Under the pieces are notes generated by a model. It worked only from the letters and a program-made list of their open reading frames with translations. It was not told the DNA's origin and made no database searches. This document shows positions 23,801-34,539 of a DNA stretch of 61,241 bases, in pieces. The position numbers and the translations under genes were made by a program. The first letter of the stretch is position 1; every line of letters starts with the position of its first letter. This DNA is from Nemertoderma westbladi (lineage: Eukaryota; Xenacoelomorpha; Nemertodermatida; Nemertodermatidae), in assembly GCA_032718475.1 (NCBI GenBank), contig JAUCBJ010008941.1, positions 1 through 61,241 of the forward strand, read 5' to 3'.

Positions 23801-23905
23801 ATGGTCAAATTTTGGTGCCATGGGGTAATTGGAAACATTAATATTTTTAGCTGGTCCTGTTACTTTGGGGACCGTCCTTTTCAACAGTTTCTAATTGTCA
23901 TACAG
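20871..23905. other. Intergenic DNA between LINE copies, rich in GTACCGGTAC palindromes
   Basis: No gene is recognised. The palindrome GTACCGGTAC or close forms appears near 21068, 21561, 21693 and 21985, and TAGGCCTA-type words are also frequent. Short open frames at 20923-21254 have no recognisable content. 22300-23800 is plain AT-rich sequence. Confidence 0.55.
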
Positions 23906-23919
23906 CTGCGTACCGGTAC

Positions 23920-25177
23920 TACTAGGATCGGCATGCTGCATTGCAGCTGCATTTTTAAGAATTCTGTGCCGGCTTATCGACAAAATTGCACCGCCACCAC
24001 TCCCTATCACCCATGACATTTGCTAGATCATCCGCATCTTCAAGGCCAGTGTCCTTTAAGATGCGTCTCAAGAAAGTCATGGGCTGTCCACCATGCTTAT
24101 TCACTCCATGAGGCTGCCAAAGTACAAGATTATGCACTGGCTGGTCCTCACGGCGAAAGCAATGTCCTGCAAAGCGGAGGCGATTTTGTTCTAGTGTCAA
24201 GCTTGGGGGAACCAATGAGACACCTCCAATGTTATATAGTGTCTGGTTGGAGATGTGTGCATTGTACTTGACACAGTGAACCCGGCGTAGCATTCTTGTG
24301 AATGTGCCATCCAGAGATTTGGTGTCCTCAGCAGTTAGAGCCCAGCATGGACTCCCAAAGAGGAGTACTGGAACTACTGCTGCTCTAAATAATTGGACCT
24401 AACTTTCCGATTAATGAGATTGCCCGAAAAGAACCATAGAGTGTTAGGTTGCCCTTCTTGGGAACTGGCACCAACTTATTTGTTTTCATTTCTTGTGGGA
24501 CTCTTGTTGTTCGGTACATGTCTACTATGATGGGATAGATGAGCTTTAACCACTCAGGTATTTTAAAGACCTCAGGGGGAACACCATCTACTCCACTGGC
24601 ACGATTGGTCTTAATGCTCTTTGCAGCAGCCTTCACTTCTGCAAAGGAGATATCGCCAATGGGAATATCTGGGAGTACAGACTCAGACACTTTTACTTCT
24701 AAAAAGTTATCAGGCAATACCCTGTCATTATTGAGGAGCTTTTCAAAGTGGGCCTTCCAACCATTGAGGCGATCGGCTGGTGATTCAGCCTTAACCTTGG
24801 TGGTTGGTTGGCTTTTCCGCCCAGTAAGCAGATTGATCGATTTCCATGCCTGGGATGATTGCCTGCTGTCGTCAGCATCATTGATGGCATCAACCTGTTG
24901 GTTTATTAGCTCCTGTAGATTAGCAGAGTACTGCCTGTTCAGGGACCTAGATGCAGCCTTAACTGCATTCTTGGCCGCTGTAGTCTGTTTGAGTCGGGAC
25001 TCTTTCTGCGCCTTATCAAGGTCATTTCGGCACTTCTGAATTTTGTTGTCAGTCCAGGGGGCCCTTTTCCTGTTTCGGGGGTATACAGGAACTGTTTCTG
25101 CAGCTGCTAACTTAACTGCTTCTGTAAAGGCAGTATAGCCCTCACAGTGATCTGCCGCCTCTACGCCTCAGAGTGAT
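23920..25177 (-). mobile_element. Second LINE copy, internally deleted, with 14-bp target-site duplication
   Basis: Flanked by CTGCGTACCGGTAC at 23906-23919 and 25178-25191. It reads on the minus strand from the region equivalent to about 18755 of the other copy to the 3' end with a short TAG tail. Near 24415 the sequence jumps from the FR-ISLI motif straight to the region coding NRKLKVRLFRAA, skipping about 0.85 kb that includes all of the catalytic RT core. ATT is shared at the join. A short scramble (TACGCCTCAGAG) sits at the 5' junction. The remaining 3' frame (23955-24293) and 5' frame (24385-25039 region) are otherwise well preserved. Confidence 0.9.
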
Positions 25178-25291
25178 CTGCGTACCGGTACCTATCTGCC
25201 TATTGCTTGACTGCCTGATTTTTTTGGTTATAGAGTGACTACTGACAGTCTGACCATGTGACTAGTGACTACTAGAAGTCTGACCATATGG

Positions 25292-25510
25292 TTTCCCTCA
25301 ATTGGTAAAGTGATCGTTTACTGTTTTGGTTAGAATAGCCCACCTCTGTAACCTGCTGCTTTCCCTCAATTGGTAAGGTGGCCGTTTATTGTTTTGGTTG
25401 GAAAAGCCTGCCTCTGTAATCTGCTCCTTTCCCTCATTTGGGAATGTGGCCGTTTATTGTTTGGGTTAGAAAAGCCAGCCTCTGTAACCTGCTCCTTTCC
25501 CTCAATTTTT
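25292..25510. repeat. 68-bp tandem repeat, three units plus part of a fourth
   Basis: Units start at 25292, 25360, 25428 and 25496, each opening TTTCCCTCA and containing GTTTATTGTTTTGG and CCTCTGTAACCTGCT. The same unit occurs twice, inverted, at 55664-55785 within a fold-back structure, and a degenerate copy lies near 56075-56150, so this is a dispersed family. A 30-bp imperfect duplication (GTGACTACT...TCTGACCAT) precedes it at 25230-25290. Confidence 0.85.
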
Positions 25511-26127
25511 ACCAAAACTTCATGGCTGCCTGCGTTGCCTGGGCGTCATACTCTATGGAATCTCTATCTGCTGCTCTGTTACCATTTCCAGTGGTCATGC
25601 CACTATTCGGGAGGCTGCATATACCTTTGGAATTCCTGGGGGTACCCTCTGGGAAGAAGAAACTTAAATATAGTGATTTAGTGATCCTAATTATATAGGT
25701 CATGAGCGTAGATGTTTTCTCGGAAAAGCCAACGAGGAAACATTGGCCCAATATCTGGTGGTAATAGGAAAAGCGGGAATGGGGCTGTGCAGAACCCACA
25801 AGAAATTCTAATTTTAATTTAAGTTAAGCTAATTCATTTTAATTTAAATAAATTAAGTTTAATTTAGTTATATAAAGAGCTATAATTAGTTTTCATATAT
25901 CCATATTGTTGCTGGATGTCATTTATTCACAAACATGCACATATCGCATATCTCTGTTAATTTTTGAAGGTTTGTGAAACACTTTAAATATTAAACATAT
26001 GTGGCAACATAGACATGTTATATATCAAATTGTGCGCAATTTAATCTACATTCCCATGTGGTAATTAGAAATATTCCAATTACCCCATGTGAATTTATGG
26101 TTGATTTAACTATTGGGCGGCAAACCC

Positions 26128-26164
26128 TGTTTCCATTTACCCCATTGTGGGGTAAATGGAAACA
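26128..26164. other. Perfect 17-bp hairpin with 3-nt loop
   Basis: Arm TGTTTCCATTTACCCCA, loop TTG, then the exact complement. Related words (GGGGTAATTGGAAAC) occur at 23823 and 26084, so it may be an end or centre of a degraded element. Confidence 0.8.
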
Positions 26165-26180
26165 ATCTCGACTTAAAAAA

Positions 26181-26225
26181 ATCTCGTCTGCCTGTCACTA
26201 CCAGATAGTGATATGCAGACGAGAT
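26181..26225. other. Imperfect hairpin, 11+6 bp
   Basis: ATCTCGTCTGC pairs with GCAGACGAGAT, and inside it TCACTA pairs with TAGTGA around CCAGA. It lies 16 bp after the previous hairpin. Confidence 0.7.
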
Positions 26226-27157
26226 AGGATGTTCTATTGTTAGCAGAGAGATGCATGATTCCAAATCTATAGTTATATTTCCTCTATGAATGCTTGTGTA
26301 GAAATGAGTGCACTTTTAATTTTTTAAAATCCAAAAAGTGTTTCTAATTCCCCCACTTTCCCCTCAGTGAGGTATTGATAGTGAATTTGTGTTTTATCAT
26401 CAAGATTGTAGGCGATCCTACAAACTATTTGTCAAAAATATTAAATTAAAAAAAAATGAATAAAATTCTAAAAGAAAAAAATAAAACACAAATTTTGCGC
26501 TGAATATTTCTTTACAAAATTTGAACGAAAATTGGTTGAGTTGTTAACAAGTAATGATAAATTACAGGTTAGCCGACCATTACCTGTGTACTGCCTTGTA
26601 CTATTTTGAGACGACTTGATGGCCAATGAATATCTTTTATTCGATGCCCGCCATCACATTGACACTGGACTGTAGATTGCACGGCTAACAGGTTGATTTT
26701 TTGATTTGGGCCGCTTTATTTTTGGCTCCGTCGTTATTGGTATTGCACTTGCACCATTCATATTGCATTGCATTAGTACTACAACGGATTGTGTTTGTGT
26801 GACCAAAGCTGAAATTTTTCAATTTCGGATTTAAGTTGCATTGTTCAGTGCGTGTGTGTGGGGGTGTGTGTATGTGTATAAAAAATCTACTGACTAAAAC
26901 CAATAAATATTGATGCTGTTTACTGTCTAATCTTTCCAGATTAGAATTCCATTGATCTCCATAACTCAACTCAACATTGAACCTACACGGGACACTAGCT
27001 GGAATCGTTTACTCACATCACTGTAATATATAACGTTGTTGGTTGGTGAGTTAAAAAATATGTTTTATTTTTAGTTTAGTAACCAAGTTTTATGTTTTTA
27101 GTGAAATCCGTAGATTCAATCTGTAACAGTGTGATGCAGAGGCAAAATTTTTAACTG

Positions 27158-28630
27158 CACAACAACTGAGCACTAATGAGGACAACAGCTGAGCACTAAT
27201 GAGGACAACAGCTGAGCACTAATGAGGACAACAGCTGAGCACGGATGAGGACAACAGCTGATCACGGATGAGGACAACAGCTGAGCACTAATGAGGACAA
27301 CAGCTTAGCACTAATGAGGACAACAGCTGAGCACGAATGGGGACAACAGCTGAGCACGAATGGGGACAACAGCTGAGCACGAATGAGGACAACAGCTGAG
27401 CACGGATGAGGACAACATCTGAGCACGGATGAGGACAACAGCTGAGCACTAATGAGGACAACAGCTGAGCACTAATGATGACAACAGCTGAGCACGAATG
27501 GGGACAACAGCTGAGCACGGATGGGGACAACAGCTGAGCACTAATCAGGACAACAGCTGAGCACTAATGAGGACAACAGCTGAGCACGAATGGGGTCAAC
27601 AGCTGAGCACGGATGGGGACAACAGCTGAGCACGAATGAGGACAACAGCTGAGCACGAATGGGGACAACAGCTGAGCACTAATGAGGACAACAGCTGAGC
27701 ACGGATGAGGACAACAGCTGAGCACGGATGAGGACAACAGCTGAGCACTAATGAGGACAACAGCTGAGCACTAATGAGGACAACAGCTGAGCACGGATGA
27801 GGACAACAGCTGAGCACGAATGGGGACGACAGCTGAGCACTAACGAGGACAACAGCTGAGCACGGATGAGGACAACAGCTGAGCACGAATGAGGACAACA
27901 GCTGAGCACGAATGGGGACAACAGCTGAGCACGGATGGGGACAACAGCTGAGCACGAATGAGGACAATAGCTGAGCACGAATGGGGACAACAGCTGAGCA
28001 CGGATGAGGACAACAGCTGAGCGCGAATGAGAACAACAGCTGGGCACTAACGAGGACAATAGCTGAGCACGGATGAGGACAACAGCTGAGCACGAATGAG
28101 GACAACAGCTGAGCACTAACGAGGACAACAGCTGAGCACGGATGAGGACAACAGCTGAGCGCGAATGAGGACAACAGCTGAGCACTAACGAGGACAACAG
28201 CTGAGCACGGATGTGGACAACAGCTGAGCACGAATGAGGACAATAGCTGAGCACGAATGGGGACAACAGCTGAGCACGAATGGGGACAACAGCTGAGCAC
28301 TAACGAGGACAACAGCTGAGCACGGATGAGGACAACAGCTGAGCACGAATGAGGACAACAGCTGAGCACGAATGGGGACAACAGCTGAGCACGAATGAGG
28401 ACAACAGCTGAGCACGGATGAGGACAACAGCTGAGCACGGATGAGGACAACAGCTGAGCACTAATGAGGACAACAGCTGAGCACTAATGAGGACAACAGC
28501 TGAGCACGAATGAGGACAACAGCTGAGCACGAATGGGGACAACAGCTGAGCACTAACGAGGACAACAGCTGAGCACGGATGAGGACAACAGCTGAGCACG
28601 GATGAGGACAACAGCTGAGCACGAATGAGG
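27158..28630. repeat. 23-bp minisatellite, about 63 units, each with a CAGCTG E-box
   Basis: Core ACAACAGCTGAGCAC followed by an 8-bp variable part (TAATGAGG, GGATGAGG, GAATGGGG, TAACGAGG). Nearly every unit carries the palindrome CAGCTG. 23 is not a multiple of 3, so three units cycle through all frames. The minus strand has almost no stops, which yields the overlapping VLSCCPH/CSAVV open frames. These are not genes. Confidence 0.97.
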
Positions 28631-29610
28631 TTCTTGAATATGAAGCGCCGATGAAACCAAAAGGTTAAAAAAATATTGAGAAACATTTTACCAGATTTAT
28701 AGATAATAGTCCCTTTTCGATTAAACATTTTTTCAGAAGAAATATACTTTTTACGGCCGGAATATTTTTTATTTAAAAATATGTTTTTTACAGTATAGTA
28801 GTAGATAATAGAGGAACAATATCCGTATCATAGGAGTAGAGACAGGATGTGGATTGTGGTGGAGTTGTGTGACTTGTGACATTTCGGCCTTGAATATGAT
28901 CTCACCCCGGGGCTGAATGGACTTTTAGTCGAAAAAATTTCCCAGGACATTTTGAACGTTTTGAGGACGTTTTTCTTTAACACAATTCCGCTTTACTTAC
29001 GAGAAAAATTAAATTAATAAATAATGTCGATGTCCAGAATCGTCAGGCCTCATTTCCGGAGTGACCGTATTCCGACACAGTTCAACCACAACCGGACAAA
29101 AAAATAATTCCCCTAAAATTCCCAAAACTATATTTTATTTACTATTTGTGGAGAAGAAAGTTTGCCAGAAAGCCTTTCTGTTTCAGAATAACTAAACTTT
29201 AGTATTATTATATGTAAGTATGTTCCAGCAGTAGTGAGTAAAACATTTGTTTCTTTAAAGAAGGCTTATTGAAATACAATAATTATTTTTGTGAAATAGT
29301 TTACCGAAGTGGTACTTCCAAAATATACTTGCATTTGCATGATAGTCTACAGCATCATAAATTTAAATTAATATGAAAAATTTTCAGGAGACTTTACATC
29401 CCAATATTTTTTTCTAAGCGGTAAAATATTTACTCATATCCATATCCATTTCTTTAACTTTGGATACAATACTTTTATGATATGGAAACCATTTTTGGTG
29501 ATGTGGATGTTAATATTATGATGTTAAATGAACCTTTTTCAATGATCACCTGCAGTGGCTTTACTGCAGTAACTGGGAATTTTCTTGTCATATTTCGACC
29601 GAAAAGTAAT

Positions 29611-29717
29611 CTCAAAATATTTTTTTGAAATCTCAATATTTTTTGAAATCTCAATATTTTTTGTAAACTCAATATTTTTTTGTAATCTCAATATTTTTTG
29701 TAAACTCAATATTTTTT
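29611..29717. repeat. Short AT-rich tandem repeat (TCTCAATATTTTTTG)n
   Basis: Six imperfect units of about 18-20 bp, alternating AATCTCAATATTTTT and AAACTCAATATTTTT. Confidence 0.9.
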
Positions 29718-29871
29718 TAACCTTTATCTTCAACGGCCCCTATTGATCCCCTTTCGATTGAAACCTAAATGTGAGAGGAGACCGGAAGTCCTGCGTCGTA
29801 TTCAAGTCCGAATCCGCTTCACTTTTTATTTAAGTAATAGTTTGAGTAGAATGCGGGTAGCCTAAAGCCCG

Positions 29872-30029
29872 GTTTACAGGTGTACACTTAGAGGTGACAG
29901 CTGGCAGCTTGTGAATTCATTATGCTGGTCAATCACAGCGAGAATGCGTTTGAATCGGTGACAATCTGGCGCTCAAAATGCGCCACATAAACCATAACAG
30001 TGATGTTACCGCTAAGTGTATCTGTAAAC
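29872..30029. mobile_element. Candidate hAT-like MITE, about 160 bp
   Basis: Left GTTTACAGGTGTACACTTAG and right CTAAGTGTATCTGTAAAC are inverted repeats over about 28 bp with few mismatches. Ends beginning near CCCGGTTTACA resemble hAT MITEs from memory. An 8-bp target duplication is not evident. Confidence 0.55.
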
Positions 30030-31639
30030 TGTGAACCCGCTGGTCTTGGTCTTCATAAAACGAAGGTAGAATGTACCACGCACTGATATATGAAGAATTG
30101 ACTGAACAAATTATAACAGAACACAAAGTAACCATTTAACTTGGCTCAATAGTTCGGCCTCATGGTGTTAGGATTTACATTTTTTACCTTTTTTTATTTA
30201 TAATTCAGTTATTGATAAGTAAATGTGATTCAAAAATTACCCTAAATATTTTTAAATACACGGTTAATTTGGTAGGCTAGAATACTGAGAATACTTTCTC
30301 CACCACTCGGTTTACGGACATGAAATGCGGAATTGAAGATTGTATATCTTATAAATCTTATCTTTACAGCTTTAGTTACACTACCATTTTTGTGAGACTA
30401 TTGAAACAACAACTCATCTGTTTTGTTTAGAAATGAAATATAATTATTATCGCGTTGTTTACATCCCATAATTACCTCAGGACCAACAATTTTTGCTCAA
30501 ATCCCCCCCCCCCCCCCCCCCCCCCGGCCGCTATACCTTTGTTGTGATTATAAGTCATGATTCTATGTTATTGATAGTAACAATGTGTTAAGAATTGTTT
30601 AACACAATTCTATGTTAAACATATTATTATATAGTTACACAACCACACATATTTAAAAAAAATTAACTAAATATAGAGAATGGAAACTCCAGAACTTAAA
30701 TAATCAAATATGCCCGTAGCATTAAAGACTCGCCGTTTACAAAAAAGGTTCACTTTTCTAAAATTGTCTGGAGTTTTAAAAACTAACTTTTTATCTCAAG
30801 AATCAAAGTCAAAGTAATGTTATGCATTATTATTATTTTTCTGTTGGGTATTAGGAACGCATATTTAACGTTTCTGTAAATATTAGTTTCGTTTATAGCA
30901 TTGTTTTTTTTGTATGTGCCAACTAATGTGAAGGTAAACTGGATATATTTTATTTCTGATACTGGTAGCCGTCATTAACGACTAAAAGGTTTAGGTTTGT
31001 ATTGTCTAATAATAATATATTATGTGCGCCGCTATACTATCCATATGAGATGGTACGGCAGTGATCGACGGATATGATTATATTTGTGCAGTTCTTGGTT
31101 GGGTGTGTTAGCTATAGAGACGTGTGATGGACTCTGTACTTTCCTGATTACTAGCTAACATACATCTGTTACATTTCCTCAACTCACTAGTAATATTAGA
31201 TAGACTATTACACATTGCTGTTTGTGTTCATTCTATGTATTTGTAGGACCTTTTTTAAATTTATTGCATTTTCGCGTCGTCGTTTTTTCAAATTGTTTTT
31301 ACTTCTATAGTCAATAAATGCAGTTGAGACATTAAAGAGTTTGTGTTACCTAGGCGTATCTTAGAGGCTGATCTTCCACAATTTAATATTTATATCCGAT
31401 ATACAACGTTGAATTACTGTGACAGCTTTGTCATTTCTGTGCCTGTGGTTGACCTTACAATGACCGAACAGCTCTTTCAGTTACCGTGGTACCAAAAATA
31501 TATATTATCCAATGCATTTTGGCTTTGTACTTGAAACGCAATTAAGTAGTATCGTCACTAACACTAAGGGAACGCTTCTAGATCTGGAATCATTTCTATG
31601 ATAATTAAACTAATCCCTGGAACTGTAACCAGCTATCTT

Positions 31640-34470
31640 CTGGGAGGCACTTACACCAGTTCATGGGTGGCTGTTACACCAGTGCCCCAGGGTGGCCCTC
31701 ACACCAATGTTCCTGGGTGGCACTTATACAAGTGCCCCTCGGTGGCACTTGCACCAGTACCCCTCGGTGGCACTTACACCAGTTGCCGTAGTGTCACGTA
31801 CACCAGTGCCCGTTGCGTCACGTACACCAGTGCCCCTCGGTGGCACTTACACTAGTGCTCATGGGTGGCACTTACACAGTTGCCCCTGGGTGTGGCACTT
31901 ACACCGGTGCACTTGGGTGGCACTCACACCAGTTCCTCTCGGTGGCACTTACACAAGTGCCCGTTGTGTCACGTACACCAGTGCCAGTGGTGGACCTTAC
32001 ACCAGTGCACGTGGTGGCACTTACAGCAGTGCCCCTGGGTGACACTTACACCAGTGCCAGTGGTGGACCTTACACCAGTGCCCGTGGTGGCACTTACAGC
32101 AGTGTCCCTGGGTGACACTTACACCAGTGCCTGTGGTGGCACTTACATCAGTGCCCCTGGGTGACACTCACAACAATGTTCCTGGGTGGCACTTTCACCA
32201 GTGCCCCTCAGTGGCACTTAACCAGTGCCCCTCGGTGGCACTTACACTAGTGCTCATGCGTGGCACTTACATCGGTGCCCCTGGGTGTGGCACTTACACC
32301 GGTGCACTTGGGTGGCACTCACCAGTGCCCCTGGGTGACACTCACCCAGGTTCCTGGTTGGCACTTACACCAGTGCCCGTGGTGGCACTTACACCAGTGC
32401 CCGTGGTGACACTCACACCAATGTTCCTGGGTGGCACTTGCACCAGTGCCCGTGGTGGCACTTACACCAGTGCCCCTGGGTGACACTCACACCAATATTC
32501 CTGGGTGGCACATACACCAGTGCCAGTGGTGGCACTTAAACCAGTGCCCGTGGTGGCACTTACACCAGTTCCCCTGGGTGACACTCACACCAATGTTCCT
32601 GGGTGGCACTTACACCAGTGCCAGTGGTGGCACTTACACCAGTGCCAGTGGTGGCACTTACACCAGTGCCACTGGGTGACACTCACATCAATGTTCCTGG
32701 GTGGCACTTACACCTGTGCCCCTGGGTGACACTCACCCAGGTTCCTGGTTGGCACTTACACCAGTGCCCGTGGTGGCACTTACACCAGTGCCCGTGGTGA
32801 CACTCACACCAATGTTCCTGGGTGGCACTTGCACCAGTGCCCGTGGTGGCACTTACACCAGTTCCCCTGGGTGACACTCACACCAATGTTCCTGGGTGGC
32901 ACTTACACCAGTGCCCGTGGTGGCACTTACACCAGTTCCCCTGGGTGACACTCACACCAATGTTCCTGGGTGGCACTTACACCAGTGCCAGTGGTGGCAC
33001 TTACACCAGTGCCACTGGGTGACACTCACATCAATGTTCCTTGGTGGCTCTTACACCAGTGCTAGTGGTGACACTTACACCAGTACCCGTGATGGCACTT
33101 AAACCAGGGCCCCTGGGTGACACTCACATCAATGTTCCTGGGTGGCAATTACACCAGTGCCCGTGGTGACACTTACACCAGTGCCAGTGATGGCACTTAC
33201 ACCAGTGCCCCTGGGTGACACTCACCAATGTTCCTGGGTGGCACTTATACCAGTGCCAGTGGTGGCACTTACACCAGTGCCCATGGTGGCACTTACAGCA
33301 GTGCCCCTGGGTGACACTCACACCAATTTTCCTGGGTGGGACTTACACCAGTGCCCGTGATGGCATTTACACCAGTGCCAGTGATGGCACTTACACCAGT
33401 GCCCCTGGGTGACACTCACACCAATGTTCCTGGGTGGCACTTACACCAGTGCCACTGGGTGACACTCACATCAATGTTCCTGGGTGGCACTTGCACCTTT
33501 GCTGTGTCCCTGGGTGGCACTCACACCAATGTTCCTGGGTGGCTCTTACACCAGTGCCAGTGGTGGCACATAGACCAGTGCCTGTGGTGGCACTTACAGC
33601 AGTGCCCCTGTGTGACACTCACACCAATGTTCATGGGTGATTCTTACACCAGTGCCAGTGGTAGCACTTACACCAGTTTTCGTGGTGGCACTTACAGCAG
33701 TGCCCTTGCGTGACACTCACACCAATGTTCCTGGGTGACACTCACACCAATGTTCCTGGGTGGCACTTACACCATTGCCCCGTGCTGGACTTACACCAGT
33801 GCCCGTGATGGCACTTACACCAGCGCCCGTGATGGCACTTAGACCAGTGCCCCAGGGTGGCACTTACACCAGTGCCCGTGATGCCCCTTACACCAGTGCC
33901 CGTGATGGCACTTAAACTAGTGTTCCTGGGTGGAACGTACAACAGTGCCCGTGATGGCAGTTACACCAGTGCCCGTGGTGCACTTACACCAGTGCCCGTG
34001 ATGGCACTTACACCAGTGCCCCTGGGTGGCACTTACACCAGTGCCCCTGTGTGGCACTTACACCGGTGCCCCTGGATGGCATTTACACCAGTGCCAGTGA
34101 TGGCACTTACACCAGCGCCCGTGATGGCACTTACACCAGTGCCCCAGGGTGGCACTTACACCAGTGCCCGTGATGGCACTTAAACTAGTGTTCCTGGGTG
34201 GAACGTACAACAGTGTCCGTGATGGCACTTACACCAGTGCCCGTGGTGCACTTACACCAGTGCCCGTGATGGCACTTACACCAGTGCCCCTGGGTGGCAC
34301 TTACACCAGTGCCCCTGTGTGGCACTTACACCGGTGCCCCTGGGTGGCATTTACACCAGTGCCGTGATGGCATTTACACCAGTGCCCGTGATGGCACTTA
34401 TACCAGTGCCCCGTGGTCGCACCTACATCTGTGTCCCTGGATGGCACTGTCACCAGGTGGCACGGACACG
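31640..34470. repeat. 24- to 27-bp minisatellite (GTGGCACTTACACCAGTGCC), about 115 units
   Basis: Units mix GTGGCACTTACACCAGTGCC-type with GTGACACTCACACCAATGTT-type, followed by CSTGG linkers. Most units contain GGCAC and GTGCC, 8 nt apart, so each can fold a 5-6 bp hairpin. Blocks of mixed unit types are repeated (for example 32700-32880 against 32880-33020). Long plus-strand frames of ALTPVPV type are by-products of a 24-bp period. Confidence 0.97.
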
Positions 34471-34539
34471 TACTATAAGCAACGTGGTGATAGACAATTA
34501 AGGCCACACCGTGTTTATCATTTTCGGCTTGCTTGCCTG

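Larger units (their letters stand above)
25511..27157. other. AT-rich intergenic DNA with two adjacent hairpins
   Basis: Apart from the inverted repeats at 26128-26225 and an imperfect palindrome at 26061-26085 (GGTAATTAGAA / TTCCAATTACC), nothing recognisable. Open frames at 25370-25799 and 26685-26969 have no family content. Confidence 0.5.
28631..31639. other. AT-rich intergenic DNA
   Basis: Contains a six-unit AT-rich repeat at 29611-29717, a short TIR element at 29872-30029 and a poly-C run of about 22 at 30504. No gene is recognised. An inverted word pair around 30588-30615 (AGAATTGT / ACAATTCT) is minor. Confidence 0.5.

Noticed and set aside
27288-28728. Long minus-strand ORFs rich in VLSCCPH / CSAVV
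   Set aside because: They are exact translations of a 23-bp tandem array in rotating frames, with no start context and no non-repeat domain.
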